Shown here: positions 16,866 through 26,033 of the stretch, piece after piece
How positions within the stretch are numbered: position 1 is the stretch's first letter
How the letters are laid out: every line of letters begins with the position of its first letter
Origin: an uncultured Bacteroides sp.
Lineage (GTDB): Bacteria > Bacteroidota > Bacteroidia > Bacteroidales > Bacteroidaceae
Reading direction: 5' to 3'
Assembly (NCBI GenBank): GCA_947038155.1
Contig: CAMQVH010000003.1
Span: 1 to 64,000, forward strand
DNA: 64,000 nt
Notes under the pieces: generated by a model
Database searches by the model: none
Seen by the model: only the letters and a program-made list of their open reading frames with translations
Told to the model about the DNA's origin: nothing
Made by a program: the position numbers and the translations under genes

Positions 16866-18341
16866 ATGAAGAGTAAACATTTATTCTTGCGAGTAAAAAG
16901 GGATAGTTTGGCATTTGCGGCAGCTATACTTCTTTTTAGTTCTTGTGTTGATGGATACAAGGATGATTGGACCTTCTCATCGGAAGTTCAGGGGGTAACC
17001 TTGGAATCACCGTCGACTGAAGGTTGGACTTTTACCAGAAACGTAGATATTACGTCTTTGGAAATTAAATGGCCGGTAGTGCTAGGAGCCGGTGGGTACC
17101 AAGTGACATTTTATAATATTGATGATCCTGATAATCCAGTTGTTATAGGCGAAGAGAATGAAGTCGTAGATAAATGTACGATTACGCGTGATATTACTGA
17201 AGATACAAAGTATAAGGTTGCAGTCAGAGCATTAGGAAATCAGAAGTATAATAACGCTGATGCTGTTGCAGCTACGGAAATGACTTATAATACATTGGTT
17301 CGAGTACGTGAAACAATACCAACAGGAACTAATCTGACCGAATATTTTACGGCAAATCCGATTGAGCCTCTTGCAGAAGGAGAAGAAGAAATAGCTTATG
17401 AATTAGTGGCAGGTGGTGTATATGAAATGGATGGTAATATTGATTTAGGAACGACTACATTGACTATTCGTGGCGACAAAGTAAATCATGCCAAAATGAC
17501 AATGAAAAGAAATGCTTCTTTTATAAATCGCGGAGCTGGTCTAAAAATTAAGTTTATAGATTTTGATTTTGATGCTGATACTTACAGTGCTTCTAATAGT
17601 AGAGGTGTCGTTATGTTCAATAGCACAGAAGCCGGTATAGTGCAGCAACCTTATGTTTTCCAATCTTGTACTATAAAAGATCTTCCCGTACCATTATATT
17701 ACTGTAATAATGGTTATGCTTTGTCGTCATTGTCTATTACTGATTGCTTGGTTAGCATTAATACAGCAAGTACTATATTTATAGCATTCAACGGTCAAGG
17801 TTGGATCAAAGATTTGAGCTTTTCAAACAGTACCATTTATTATACGGTTCCCGGATCTGCCTATTTTGTTCAGATGAGAGGACGTACTCCGTCAAACTTT
17901 AGCGGATCTGGCTGGAGTACATCGCTTCGGAAAATGAGTAATTGTACGTTCTATCAAATTGGCACTAACAATCGTTTCTTTAATAATGTAATAAACAGTA
18001 ATAGTGCTGTGTTCTCTTTGGAAATGCAGAATACTATTTTTGCAGACTGTGTCGTAAGTTCGGCCACAGGAACTGAAGGTGTTTTCAGACGGATCTGTAA
18101 TGCGGGAAATTATGGTAACGTAAATTATACACTTGGATATAATACTTATTATTATAGTGCTGTTCCGGGAGGATTCCTTGATTATGATACTAGTGATGAG
18201 AATGGACGAGACCATTCGGGAACAGCTATTAAAGTAGAGCCAAAGTTTGTGAATGCTGCTGACGGTGATTTTACTTTGAGTAGCTCGGAGCATATTGCGA
18301 ATCGTTGTGGAGATCCACGTTGGCTTCCGACAACAGAATGA
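16866..18341 (+). CDS. Fibronectin-like plus right-handed beta-helix surface lipoprotein (DUF4957/DUF5123 type)
   Basis: A 491-residue lipoprotein with Cys near residue 27 (LLFSSCVDGYKDD). Residues ~40-140 form an Fn3-like beta-sandwich (LEIKWPVVLGAGGYQVTFYN; TEDTKYKVAVRALG). The remainder looks like a pectate-lyase-type parallel beta-helix (TLTIRGDKVNHAKMTM; LKIKFIDFDFDA; FVNAADGDFTLSSSEHIANRCGDPRWLP). No pectate-lyase catalytic motif is recognised, so a glycan-binding role beside SusCD is the better guess. Its closest relative in the window is the 481-residue gene at 24556, with the same ending (GDPRWLP). It is the first gene of triplet 1 and lies 29 bp before SusC. Confidence 0.78.
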   Translation: MKSKHLFLRVKRDSLAFAAAILLFSSCVDGYKDDWTFSSEVQGVTLESPSTEGWTFTRNVDITSLEIKWPVVLGAGGYQVTFYNIDDPDNPVVIGEENEVVDKCTITRDITEDTKYKVAVRALGNQKYNNADAVAATEMTYNTLVRVRETIPTGTNLTEYFTANPIEPLAEGEEEIAYELVAGGVYEMDGNIDLGTTTLTIRGDKVNHAKMTMKRNASFINRGAGLKIKFIDFDFDADTYSASNSRGVVMFNSTEAGIVQQPYVFQSCTIKDLPVPLYYCNNGYALSSLSITDCLVSINTASTIFIAFNGQGWIKDLSFSNSTIYYTVPGSAYFVQMRGRTPSNFSGSGWSTSLRKMSNCTFYQIGTNNRFFNNVINSNSAVFSLEMQNTIFADCVVSSATGTEGVFRRICNAGNYGNVNYTLGYNTYYYSAVPGGFLDYDTSDENGRDHSGTAIKVEPKFVNAADGDFTLSSSEHIANRCGDPRWLPTTE

Positions 18342-18370
18342 ATACAATGTATAAATAATAACAGAATACT

Positions 18371-21300
18371 ATGAGTAAAAGATATTTCATTTTAGGCTTA
18401 TGTATGCTTTTTATACAAGCCTTTGCGCAAATCGTCTATGCCCAGAATGCACGTACGGTGACCGGGGTTGTTGTGGACGAATTTGGTGACCCAATTATTG
18501 GGGCTGCAATTAAGATTGTAGACTCTACGGTAGGCACGATAAGTGATATTGATGGTAAATTTAGCCTTCCCGTCCCGGAAGGGAGAAGATTGGCTGTTTC
18601 ATTTGTAGGATACGTTTCTCAAACAATAACGAATTTGAATAATCCAAAAATTGTACTGAAAGAAGATGTAGCTAATCTGGATGAGGTGGTTATTGTAGGT
18701 TATGGTACACAAAAAATGAAAAACATAACGGGGGCGATTGAAACCATTACTCCGAATGAGATTAAAGATCTTTCGGTGGGTAACTTAGGTGATGCATTGA
18801 GCGGAATGATGAGTGGTTTGCATGTAAATTCGGGTGGTGGTCGTCCGGGTAGTACCCCAAGTCTACAAATACGCCAGAGTAATATCAATACCAGCATTAC
18901 TCCCAATTCAACGCGTGGAGGTGATGCAGATCCTAGCCCATTATATGTAATTGACGATTTTATTTCTACAGAGGATGCATTTAATAATTTGGATGTGAGT
19001 GAAGTAGAAAGTATTACGGTTTTGAAAGATGCTTCGGCAGCTGTATATGGGGCACGTGCGGCTTACGGTGTCATATTGGTGAAAACCAAGCGCGGTAAGG
19101 TAGGTACACCTTCCATATCTTATACAGGGCAATTCGGTTTTACTGATGCTTTGAAAAAACCTAAGATGTTAAGTGCTTATGATTATGGACGTATTTATAA
19201 TGCCGCACGTGGAGCTGGAACTTCTACCGGTGAATCGGAATCGGATAATAGGAGAACGCAATATTTCCAGGCTGACGAATTGGAAACAATGAGAGGGCTG
19301 AACTACGATTTGCTGGATGATGAGTGGAGTGCGGCTTGGACGCAACGCCACAGTCTCAGTATTAATGGTGGTACAGAGAAGGCTACTTATTTTGCGGGTG
19401 CATCTTACTATAATCAGGAAGGTAATATGGGACGTTTAGATTATGATCGTTGGAACTTCCGTGCGGGTGTTAATGCTAATATCGGTAAGTGGATTAAAGC
19501 CTCCTTACAGTTCTCAGGTGACATGGGTGAACAGAATAACTCACGTAACGGTATCACCAGTGGTGGGACAGATGCTGATTTTAATTCTCTAATGACACAT
19601 TTGCCTTTTGTGCCCGGATATTTAGGTGGACGTCCTGTTGTATATACAGGTATGGAAAATGTATCTTCGGGCTTAAGTGCTGTACGACTATTCCATTTTG
19701 GAGCAGTTCAGGATTCTCCTGACAATACTCAAAATCAGACAAATAATATGTCCATAAACGGTTCATTGGAATATGATTTTGGTTGGAGCAAATGGTTGAA
19801 GGGGCTAAAAGTGAAAGGTTCTTATTCGAGGAGCATTATCAATAATAAGAGTAATAATATCGGTACTAAAATGAATGTCTACAGGCTGTTGGAACGTGGT
19901 GGCAGTGGAAATCACCTTTATACTGGCGATGATATAAATATAGATGATAGCAATTTTGGTACTTTTACTTTGGATAATGGTAATTTATTGAGCCGTGCGA
20001 TGAATAAAACGGATAACTACCAGATGAACTTGACAGTCAGCTACGCACGTCAGTTTGGTTTGCATAGTGTGAATGGATTGTTTTCTATTGAAAAGGCAGA
20101 ATCGGAATATGAATATCTGACCGGTACTGTAACTGATCCTTTCAGCTTTACCGATGGACAATCTAATTCGACAGCTACCGGTGCGGATCAAACGACTACG
20201 TTCGGTCGTACGGAATCGGGTATGCTCTCTTATATCGGTCGTCTGAACTACTCGTATGCTGACAAGTATTTGTTTGAGTTCCTGCTTCGTTCGGATGCAT
20301 CTACCAAATTTGCTCCTAGTAACTACTGGGGAATGTTCCCTTCATGGTCAGCAGGTTGGGTTATCTCGGAAGAAAGCTGGTTTAATAAAGAAAAACTAGG
20401 TATTGATTTCTTGAAAATTCGTGGTTCATTCGGTATTTTGGGAAGAGATAATATACAACCTTGGTTGTGGACACAACTTTATAGCCGAAATGCAGATGGA
20501 GGTCCTATATTTGGTACAGCTACCAATACCTATAGTGGTGCAACATTCCAAATGCCGCAAAGAGGGGTCAACGCAGATGTACATTGGGATAAAACCTACA
20601 AGACCAATTTAGGTATCGATGTCAGGATGCTGGATAGTAGACTGGGTATTACATTAGATGCTTACTATGATATGGGACGTGAGTTGTTCACAACTTTCAC
20701 GGGTACTTCTTTCTATCCGACTACTGTAGGTACGCAGGCTACTCCTGAGAACTTTGGAGAAGTTGATACGTATGGTTTAGAACTTACTTTGAATTGGAAA
20801 GATAAAATCGGTAAAGATTTTTCTTATTGGGTGAAAATGACTACCGGTTACAGTGATAACAAGATTAAAGAAGCCGGATTCCAGGCTACTCCCGGTTTTG
20901 ATGACATTGTTCGGGGTGAACGCTCCGACCGTGGTGTGTGGGGATACGAATGTATTGGCATGTTCCGCACCTATCAGGATATCGAAGAGTATTTCGCAGT
21001 AAATAAGATCACTTCTTATCTTGGAAATACGAAAGATAACATTCATCCGGGTATGTTGATCTATCGTGATGTACGTGGTCAGCGTAATGCCGATGGCACT
21101 TATGGTGAAGCAGATGGCGTGATTGATCAGAATGACTATGTGAAGATTTCCAATCGTGCCAATAATCCTTATGGATTGACCTTTAATTTTGGTGCTTCGT
21201 ATAAGAACTTCTCATTCAGTGCTCAATTTGGTGCAAGCTGGGGTGCTTATGCTCTTGTACAGACAGACTTACGTCAGGAAAAATACGATGATCTGGAATA

Positions 21301-21679
21301 TAAAAATGTATCTGCCATGTGGAAAGATATGTATGTGTATGAAGATGTATTGGATGCTGGTGGTAATGTAGTGGCGCCAATGAACCGGAGTGCTAAATAT
21401 CCAAACTTAAGATATAGTGCCATAAACGGTCAGGCTTCTACATTTTGGAAAGTTAGCGCAGCCAGCGTTCGATTACGTAATTTGACAGTTGCTTATAGCC
21501 TTCCGAAGGAATGGACAAATCGGATCAGCATCAGCAGTTGCCGTCTGAATTTGACTGCTCAGAACCTTTTAAACTTTTACAATCCTTATCCTGATGGTGT
21601 TTGGAGTACATGGGGAGGCACTTATGGAAGATATCCTAATTTGCGTAAAGTAACTTTAGGTGTTAATGTCTCATTCTAA
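18371..21679 (+). CDS. SusC-like TonB-dependent transporter (RG-II PUL, triplet 1)
   Basis: A full-length SusC family protein of 1102 residues: signal peptide to about residue 25 (VYAQ), a carboxypeptidase-regulatory-like domain ~28-110 (VTGVVVDEFGDPIIGAAIKI; GKFSLPVPEG), TonB box LDEVVIVGYGTQK, plug with LYVIDDF and SITVLKDASAAVYGARAAYGVILVKTK, then the beta-barrel ending VTLGVNVSF. There is no STN domain at the N-terminus, so it is not a classical sigma/anti-sigma signal transducer. Its partner SusD starts 14 bp downstream. It is the same length as the second SusC at 26034 and similar throughout. RG-II cargo is inferred from the neighbouring enzymes. Confidence 0.95.
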   Translation: MSKRYFILGLCMLFIQAFAQIVYAQNARTVTGVVVDEFGDPIIGAAIKIVDSTVGTISDIDGKFSLPVPEGRRLAVSFVGYVSQTITNLNNPKIVLKEDVANLDEVVIVGYGTQKMKNITGAIETITPNEIKDLSVGNLGDALSGMMSGLHVNSGGGRPGSTPSLQIRQSNINTSITPNSTRGGDADPSPLYVIDDFISTEDAFNNLDVSEVESITVLKDASAAVYGARAAYGVILVKTKRGKVGTPSISYTGQFGFTDALKKPKMLSAYDYGRIYNAARGAGTSTGESESDNRRTQYFQADELETMRGLNYDLLDDEWSAAWTQRHSLSINGGTEKATYFAGASYYNQEGNMGRLDYDRWNFRAGVNANIGKWIKASLQFSGDMGEQNNSRNGITSGGTDADFNSLMTHLPFVPGYLGGRPVVYTGMENVSSGLSAVRLFHFGAVQDSPDNTQNQTNNMSINGSLEYDFGWSKWLKGLKVKGSYSRSIINNKSNNIGTKMNVYRLLERGGSGNHLYTGDDINIDDSNFGTFTLDNGNLLSRAMNKTDNYQMNLTVSYARQFGLHSVNGLFSIEKAESEYEYLTGTVTDPFSFTDGQSNSTATGADQTTTFGRTESGMLSYIGRLNYSYADKYLFEFLLRSDASTKFAPSNYWGMFPSWSAGWVISEESWFNKEKLGIDFLKIRGSFGILGRDNIQPWLWTQLYSRNADGGPIFGTATNTYSGATFQMPQRGVNADVHWDKTYKTNLGIDVRMLDSRLGITLDAYYDMGRELFTTFTGTSFYPTTVGTQATPENFGEVDTYGLELTLNWKDKIGKDFSYWVKMTTGYSDNKIKEAGFQATPGFDDIVRGERSDRGVWGYECIGMFRTYQDIEEYFAVNKITSYLGNTKDNIHPGMLIYRDVRGQRNADGTYGEADGVIDQNDYVKISNRANNPYGLTFNFGASYKNFSFSAQFGASWGAYALVQTDLRQEKYDDLEYKNVSAMWKDMYVYEDVLDAGGNVVAPMNRSAKYPNLRYSAINGQASTFWKVSAASVRLRNLTVAYSLPKEWTNRISISSCRLNLTAQNLLNFYNPYPDGVWSTWGGTYGRYPNLRKVTLGVNVSF

Positions 21680-21693
21680 TATCAAAGAAGATT

Positions 21694-23907
21694 ATGAAAG
21701 AAAAGATAAATAAAATATGTTTGACAGCATCGATGGTGGCAGGGCTAATCTGTTTTACTGGATGCAGCGATGATTTTCTGAAAGACAAGAAAGTATATGG
21801 AAGCTATGACGCTTCGGTTGTGTACGAAAATTATGAAACAGCCAAAAGTCGTGTGGACTTTTTATATCAGTCTTTATTGCCTAGTTCTACCGGAGGTTCC
21901 AATGCTTTGACCGATATAACCAGTGCGGGTATTGATGACGATTTTTCCAAATGTACGGAGGAATATGGAGACTACTCTATTTTCAATGATCCTACGGCAT
22001 CTCTTACTATTCAGACTGTTCCCGATTATTTTTATGTAATCAACAGTGAAAGAAGTCCTTGGGGACGTATCCGCGAATGTAATAATGTGATTGAAGGTGT
22101 GACGGGAAGTGCGACTCTTTCGCAGACAGAGAAAGAACAGTTACTCGGACAAGCTTACTTTTTTCGTGCGTGGCGTTATTATCTGTTGGTAAAAATGTAT
22201 GGTGGTGTTCCCATTGTAGACCACGTCCAGAATCCGGTGATAGGTGATGGTAATGGTGAGAATCTGGTCATTCCTCGTTCCTCGACTAAGGCTTGTATAG
22301 ACTTTATATGCGATGACTTGGAAGTGGCAGCCAGCTATCTTCCTGCACGTTGGCAGAATGAAGGGCAGGATTACGGACGCATAACCGCCGGTGCAGCACT
22401 TGCTCTAAAAGGTCGTACATTGTTGCTTTATGCCAGTCCACTTTTTAACCGTGCCGATGACGCATCTCGTTGGAAAGATGCTTACGATGCCAATTTTGCT
22501 GCCATCGCTAAACTGAATGAAGGTAACTTCGGACTTGCTTATGAAGGCAATGGCGGAGAAGACAATGCCAAGAATTGGGCCAGAATGTTCGCCACCTATA
22601 CAGGTGGAAGCGAAGCCGTATTTGTTACCTTATATAATAATGTGTCTCCTATTGCTTCACAAAACATCAACCGATACAACTTGTGGGAGCAGGGAATCCG
22701 ACCAGGAAATATAAACGGAGGCGGAGGAAAGACTCCTACAGCGGAAATAATAGACATCTTCCCGATGATTGACGGTAAGAAACCGATGGAATCGGGAGTT
22801 CATTATGACCCTAAAAAGTTCTTTCTAAATCGTGACCCGCGTTTCTACCGTACATTTGCATTTCCGGGGGTAGAGTGGAAATTCAACAGTGGCAATGTCG
22901 ATTTTTCAGGAGCAACGATGTCTGGTTTATGCCCGACCCGTTATACCAGTGGTGCGAACTATGAACTTTGGAATTATTGTTGGTATACTACGGCTGATGA
23001 GCGTAATAATCCGAGTAGAAGCGGTTTTGCAGCCGATATGCTGGGAACTAAGAATAGAGGAGTCTATGTTCGTAAACGTTCGGATGATTTTGATTTTGGC
23101 ACTAGTCTTTATGTGTTTACTGATAACAACAGTGGTGATCAGCAGGGATTCAGACGATCGGCAGCTCCTTACATGGAGATACGGTATGCGGAAGTATTGC
23201 TGAATCTGGCAGAATCAGCTTGTGGTGCGGGCGGCACTTATCATGCGGAAGGGGTCAAGGCACTGAAAGCCGTACGTGGCAGAGTAGGCTATACGAGTGC
23301 AAATAATTATGGTCTGGATGCGGCGATTGAAACTGACCGTGCTAAATTGTTTGAAGCTATATTGTATGAACGTCAGGTAGAGTTGGCTTTTGAAGGTAAA
23401 CGTGCGTATGATATGCGTCGTTGGATGCTATTTGACGGAGGTGTAGGACAAGGTGCTTTGAATGCAAGTTGGGCATTAAGTGGCTTTGGAGGTAATACTT
23501 GTACTTATTTGGGTGTGACTCCGATGAATGAACGTGGTAAGAGATATCGCATAGAAATCAATGTTGAAGGTACCGGGTCTGCAAATAATGACAGTGATCC
23601 GATTAAAAACGTAGAGCGACCAGCAGCACTGACATTGAATGAGAAGATTGCTACGGAAGCAGACGGAGAAACGATTCTTGATCCTGCTGTGTCAAGTATA
23701 TGTACATTCTATGATACCTATTTCTCACGTAAAGATATCAGTCTTGATGGTAATGTCCTGGACATTAATCCTTATTTCCAACCCAGATATTATTTCTTTG
23801 GATTGCGTCAAAGTGCACAGCAAACTAATGCGACATTGTATCAGACCATTGGTTGGGAAGATTATGCTCATGGTGGTATGGGTACTTTCGATCCATTGGC
23901 AGAATAA
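21694..23907 (+). CDS. SusD/RagB-family lipoprotein (triplet 1)
   Basis: A 737-residue SusD-like lipoprotein, longer than the usual 500-600. Lipobox Cys is near residue 26 (FTGCSDDFLKDKK). SusD features include LLGQAYFFRAWRYYLLVKMYGGVPIVD, LNRDPRFYRTFAFPGVEW, APYMEIRYAEVLLNLAESACG and LFEAILYERQVELAFEGKRAYDMRRWMLF. The extra length lies mainly in loops and the C-terminal ~120 residues, perhaps reflecting a large branched ligand (inference). It ends triplet 1 and is followed by a strong terminator. Confidence 0.95.
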   Translation: MKEKINKICLTASMVAGLICFTGCSDDFLKDKKVYGSYDASVVYENYETAKSRVDFLYQSLLPSSTGGSNALTDITSAGIDDDFSKCTEEYGDYSIFNDPTASLTIQTVPDYFYVINSERSPWGRIRECNNVIEGVTGSATLSQTEKEQLLGQAYFFRAWRYYLLVKMYGGVPIVDHVQNPVIGDGNGENLVIPRSSTKACIDFICDDLEVAASYLPARWQNEGQDYGRITAGAALALKGRTLLLYASPLFNRADDASRWKDAYDANFAAIAKLNEGNFGLAYEGNGGEDNAKNWARMFATYTGGSEAVFVTLYNNVSPIASQNINRYNLWEQGIRPGNINGGGGKTPTAEIIDIFPMIDGKKPMESGVHYDPKKFFLNRDPRFYRTFAFPGVEWKFNSGNVDFSGATMSGLCPTRYTSGANYELWNYCWYTTADERNNPSRSGFAADMLGTKNRGVYVRKRSDDFDFGTSLYVFTDNNSGDQQGFRRSAAPYMEIRYAEVLLNLAESACGAGGTYHAEGVKALKAVRGRVGYTSANNYGLDAAIETDRAKLFEAILYERQVELAFEGKRAYDMRRWMLFDGGVGQGALNASWALSGFGGNTCTYLGVTPMNERGKRYRIEINVEGTGSANNDSDPIKNVERPAALTLNEKIATEADGETILDPAVSSICTFYDTYFSRKDISLDGNVLDINPYFQPRYYFFGLRQSAQQTNATLYQTIGWEDYAHGGMGTFDPLAE

Positions 23908-23953
23908 AAGCTTTTTCTGATTCCCGGAAAAAAGTAATTTAATATAAAAAGGT

Positions 23954-24005
23954 GGCCTCAAGGCACTTTCCTTTTAATAGGAAAAGTGTCTTGAGGCCTT
24001 TTTTT
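23954..24005 (+). terminator. Strong intrinsic terminator after triplet 1
   Basis: GGCCTCAAG starting at 23954 and the following CACTTT pair with AAGTGTCTTGAGGCC ending at 23998, a stem of about 17 bp with two mismatches, followed by seven T. Confidence 0.9.
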
Positions 24006-24047
24006 GCATATAATTTCCAATTAACTTCATTTTTGTTCTTTTTATGT

Positions 24048-24073
24048 GATTACATATCTTTAAATCATACGTC
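24048..24073 (+). promoter_or_regulatory. ECF-sigma-type promoter motif, copy 3 (second triplet)
   Basis: GATTACA (24048-24054), 15 nt, CGTC (24070-24073), then CTTTTTATGTATG. It lies right after the triplet 1 terminator and 482 bp before the ATG at 24556. This is the longest leader among the six copies. Confidence 0.65.
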
Positions 24074-24555
24074 CTTTTTATGTATGAAGAAAAAGAAGAA
24101 TGGTATGTGTATTTTATGATTATTTAAGTAGTTTACTAACATGTCTTCATTCAAGAGTTCATGGGAAGCTTCTTATAATTGTTATCAAGATGGAAAGCAA
24201 TTCACAAGATTAACTGACTGTCAAAGTAGGGAGCTGAATAAATTGCATTTTCACTTTAATGCCTAACTCATCAGAGTGTGAGTATAGCTAAAATGAAAGT
24301 ATTAGAAAAAGGAAAAGCATCATTAATGGTATCAGTTAAAGTGCTGTGTCATAATATATTCCTCATTAAACGATTTATTTTAGTGTTAGGAATCAAACCG
24401 AACAAAGAAATAAATCGAAGACTGTGGAAAGAAGCCATTAGTTTTGCAGCCATTACTGCATAAATGTGAATGAAATGTTTAACGGACTATTGTATATAAT
24501 ATTCAACTTAAATATTGATAACATAAGAACGTATTGTTTAATTTAAATTTAATGT
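24074..24555 (+). other. Long intergenic leader without a recognisable gene
   Basis: This 482-bp stretch between promoter motif copy 3 and the second lipoprotein gene holds only a weak 61-codon frame (24278-24463) with no recognisable family or ribosome-binding site. I see no tRNA, riboswitch fold or transposase. Only the last ~40 bp resemble the corresponding leader of triplet 1 (T/A-rich, then ATGAA). It may be a decayed gene, like the remnant in the first leader, or a regulatory leader. Confidence 0.5.
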
Positions 24556-26001
24556 ATGAAAAGTAATCGTTTATTTTTACGAAGAAGAACACGTGGACTG
24601 TTATTCGCTACGTCATTATTTCTTTTAAGTAGCTGTACCATAGGGTATCACGAAGACGAATCTTTTGAGTCGGATGTGAAAAATGCTACACTGGAATCTC
24701 CCCAATTGGAGAAAGTAAAAGTGGAACTTGATGCCACAGGAGAAAATGCAACTATTGAATGGCCTGTAGTGCATGGAGCAGAAGGTTATGAGTTTTCTTG
24801 GTATGTAGTTGATGATCCTGAAAATCCGATAGCTGTAGTTGAAGGAGAATTTATCGATGGTTGTAGCGTTGAATTGGAAGTAGAAGAAGATACAAAATAT
24901 AAATTCTTAATTAAAACCATTGGAAATAAACAGTTTAATAACAAAGATGCAGAAAAAGCTTGTGAAATAAGTTTTTCAACTTTACTTGAAACATATGCAT
25001 CCATTCCTAGTGGAGTAGATTTGACTCAATGGTTTATTGATAATCCGCTTCCAGAGACTGATATGGAACCTAATGAAGATGGTACTTTAAAAGAGTTGGC
25101 ATATGAATTAGAGGCTAACGGTGAATATACTATATCAGGTCCAATAGATTTTGGAGCACGTAAAGTTACAATTCGTGGAAATAAAATTAATCATTCGAAA
25201 ATTACATTTGGTCAAAGTGGTAGGATATTAACACAGAATGGTTTGAAGATAAAGTTTATGGATTTCTATTGTAATGCAATGGAGAAAGGTTCTTCTGATG
25301 CTTCATTAATTGGATTAAGTAAGACTCCAAATGAACAATTAAAAGTATCTTCTGGAGAATACGTTATTAAAGATCCCATCGTTATTCAGTCTTGTAATGT
25401 ATATGACCTTAATAGGCATTTATTATATGATTCAGGGAAAAAATATTGTGTGGAAAACTTTACAGTAAAAGCTTCTTTTATTAGATGTAATCAGTCTAAT
25501 ACGATTGTGTATTTTAATAAAGGTAGTTTTATTAATATAACATTTAAAGAGAGTACTCTTTGTAGTACTGTACAGAATGGAAGTTATTTTGCACAGGTAA
25601 ATGGTAATAGACCTAACAAGATTACTGGATATTCAAATGGAACTTTTAATTTTTATAATTGTACAGTATACAATCTTGCTTATAGCAAAGACTTTACTAA
25701 TTGGAATAGCTATAGAGGACAAGCATGCTTAACACTAAATTTCTCCAGAACTATTTTTGTAGATTGTGGTAAAGGAGATATGACGAATAAAATAATGGGT
25801 AATGCAAATATGTCTAGAAATTTCGAATATAATACTTATTGGTATAATGGTAGTCAAAGTAATGATAAATATGATACAAATACTCTTGATACAGATCCTG
25901 GCTTCATTAATGCTGCGAATGGTGATTTTACTGTAACTGGAGCAAGCCAGCTTGAAAAGAGAACTGGTGATCCACGGTGGCTTCCACTTGTTGAAGAGTA
26001 A
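24556..26001 (+). CDS. Fibronectin-like plus beta-helix surface lipoprotein (paralogue, triplet 2)
   Basis: A 481-residue lipoprotein paralogous to the protein at 16866. Cys is near residue 27 (LLSSCTIGYHEDESF). It has the same Fn3-like region (ATIEWPVVHGAEGYEFSWYVVDDPENP; EDTKYKFLIKTIGNKQFNN) and the same beta-helix pattern (KVTIRGNKINHSKITF; GLKIKFMDFYC; FINAANGDFTVTGASQLEKRTGDPRWLPL). No catalytic signature is recognised; probable surface glycan-binding protein or inactive pectate-lyase-fold protein. First gene of triplet 2, 32 bp before SusC. Confidence 0.78.
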   Translation: MKSNRLFLRRRTRGLLFATSLFLLSSCTIGYHEDESFESDVKNATLESPQLEKVKVELDATGENATIEWPVVHGAEGYEFSWYVVDDPENPIAVVEGEFIDGCSVELEVEEDTKYKFLIKTIGNKQFNNKDAEKACEISFSTLLETYASIPSGVDLTQWFIDNPLPETDMEPNEDGTLKELAYELEANGEYTISGPIDFGARKVTIRGNKINHSKITFGQSGRILTQNGLKIKFMDFYCNAMEKGSSDASLIGLSKTPNEQLKVSSGEYVIKDPIVIQSCNVYDLNRHLLYDSGKKYCVENFTVKASFIRCNQSNTIVYFNKGSFINITFKESTLCSTVQNGSYFAQVNGNRPNKITGYSNGTFNFYNCTVYNLAYSKDFTNWNSYRGQACLTLNFSRTIFVDCGKGDMTNKIMGNANMSRNFEYNTYWYNGSQSNDKYDTNTLDTDPGFINAANGDFTVTGASQLEKRTGDPRWLPLVEE

Positions 26002-26033
26002 GTAAAGTAGTATGATAATAAAAATTAAATGCA

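Noticed and set aside
24278..24463. 61-codon open frame before the second triplet
   Set aside because: No family resemblance, no ribosome-binding site and AT-rich random composition; kept only as part of the unexplained leader.
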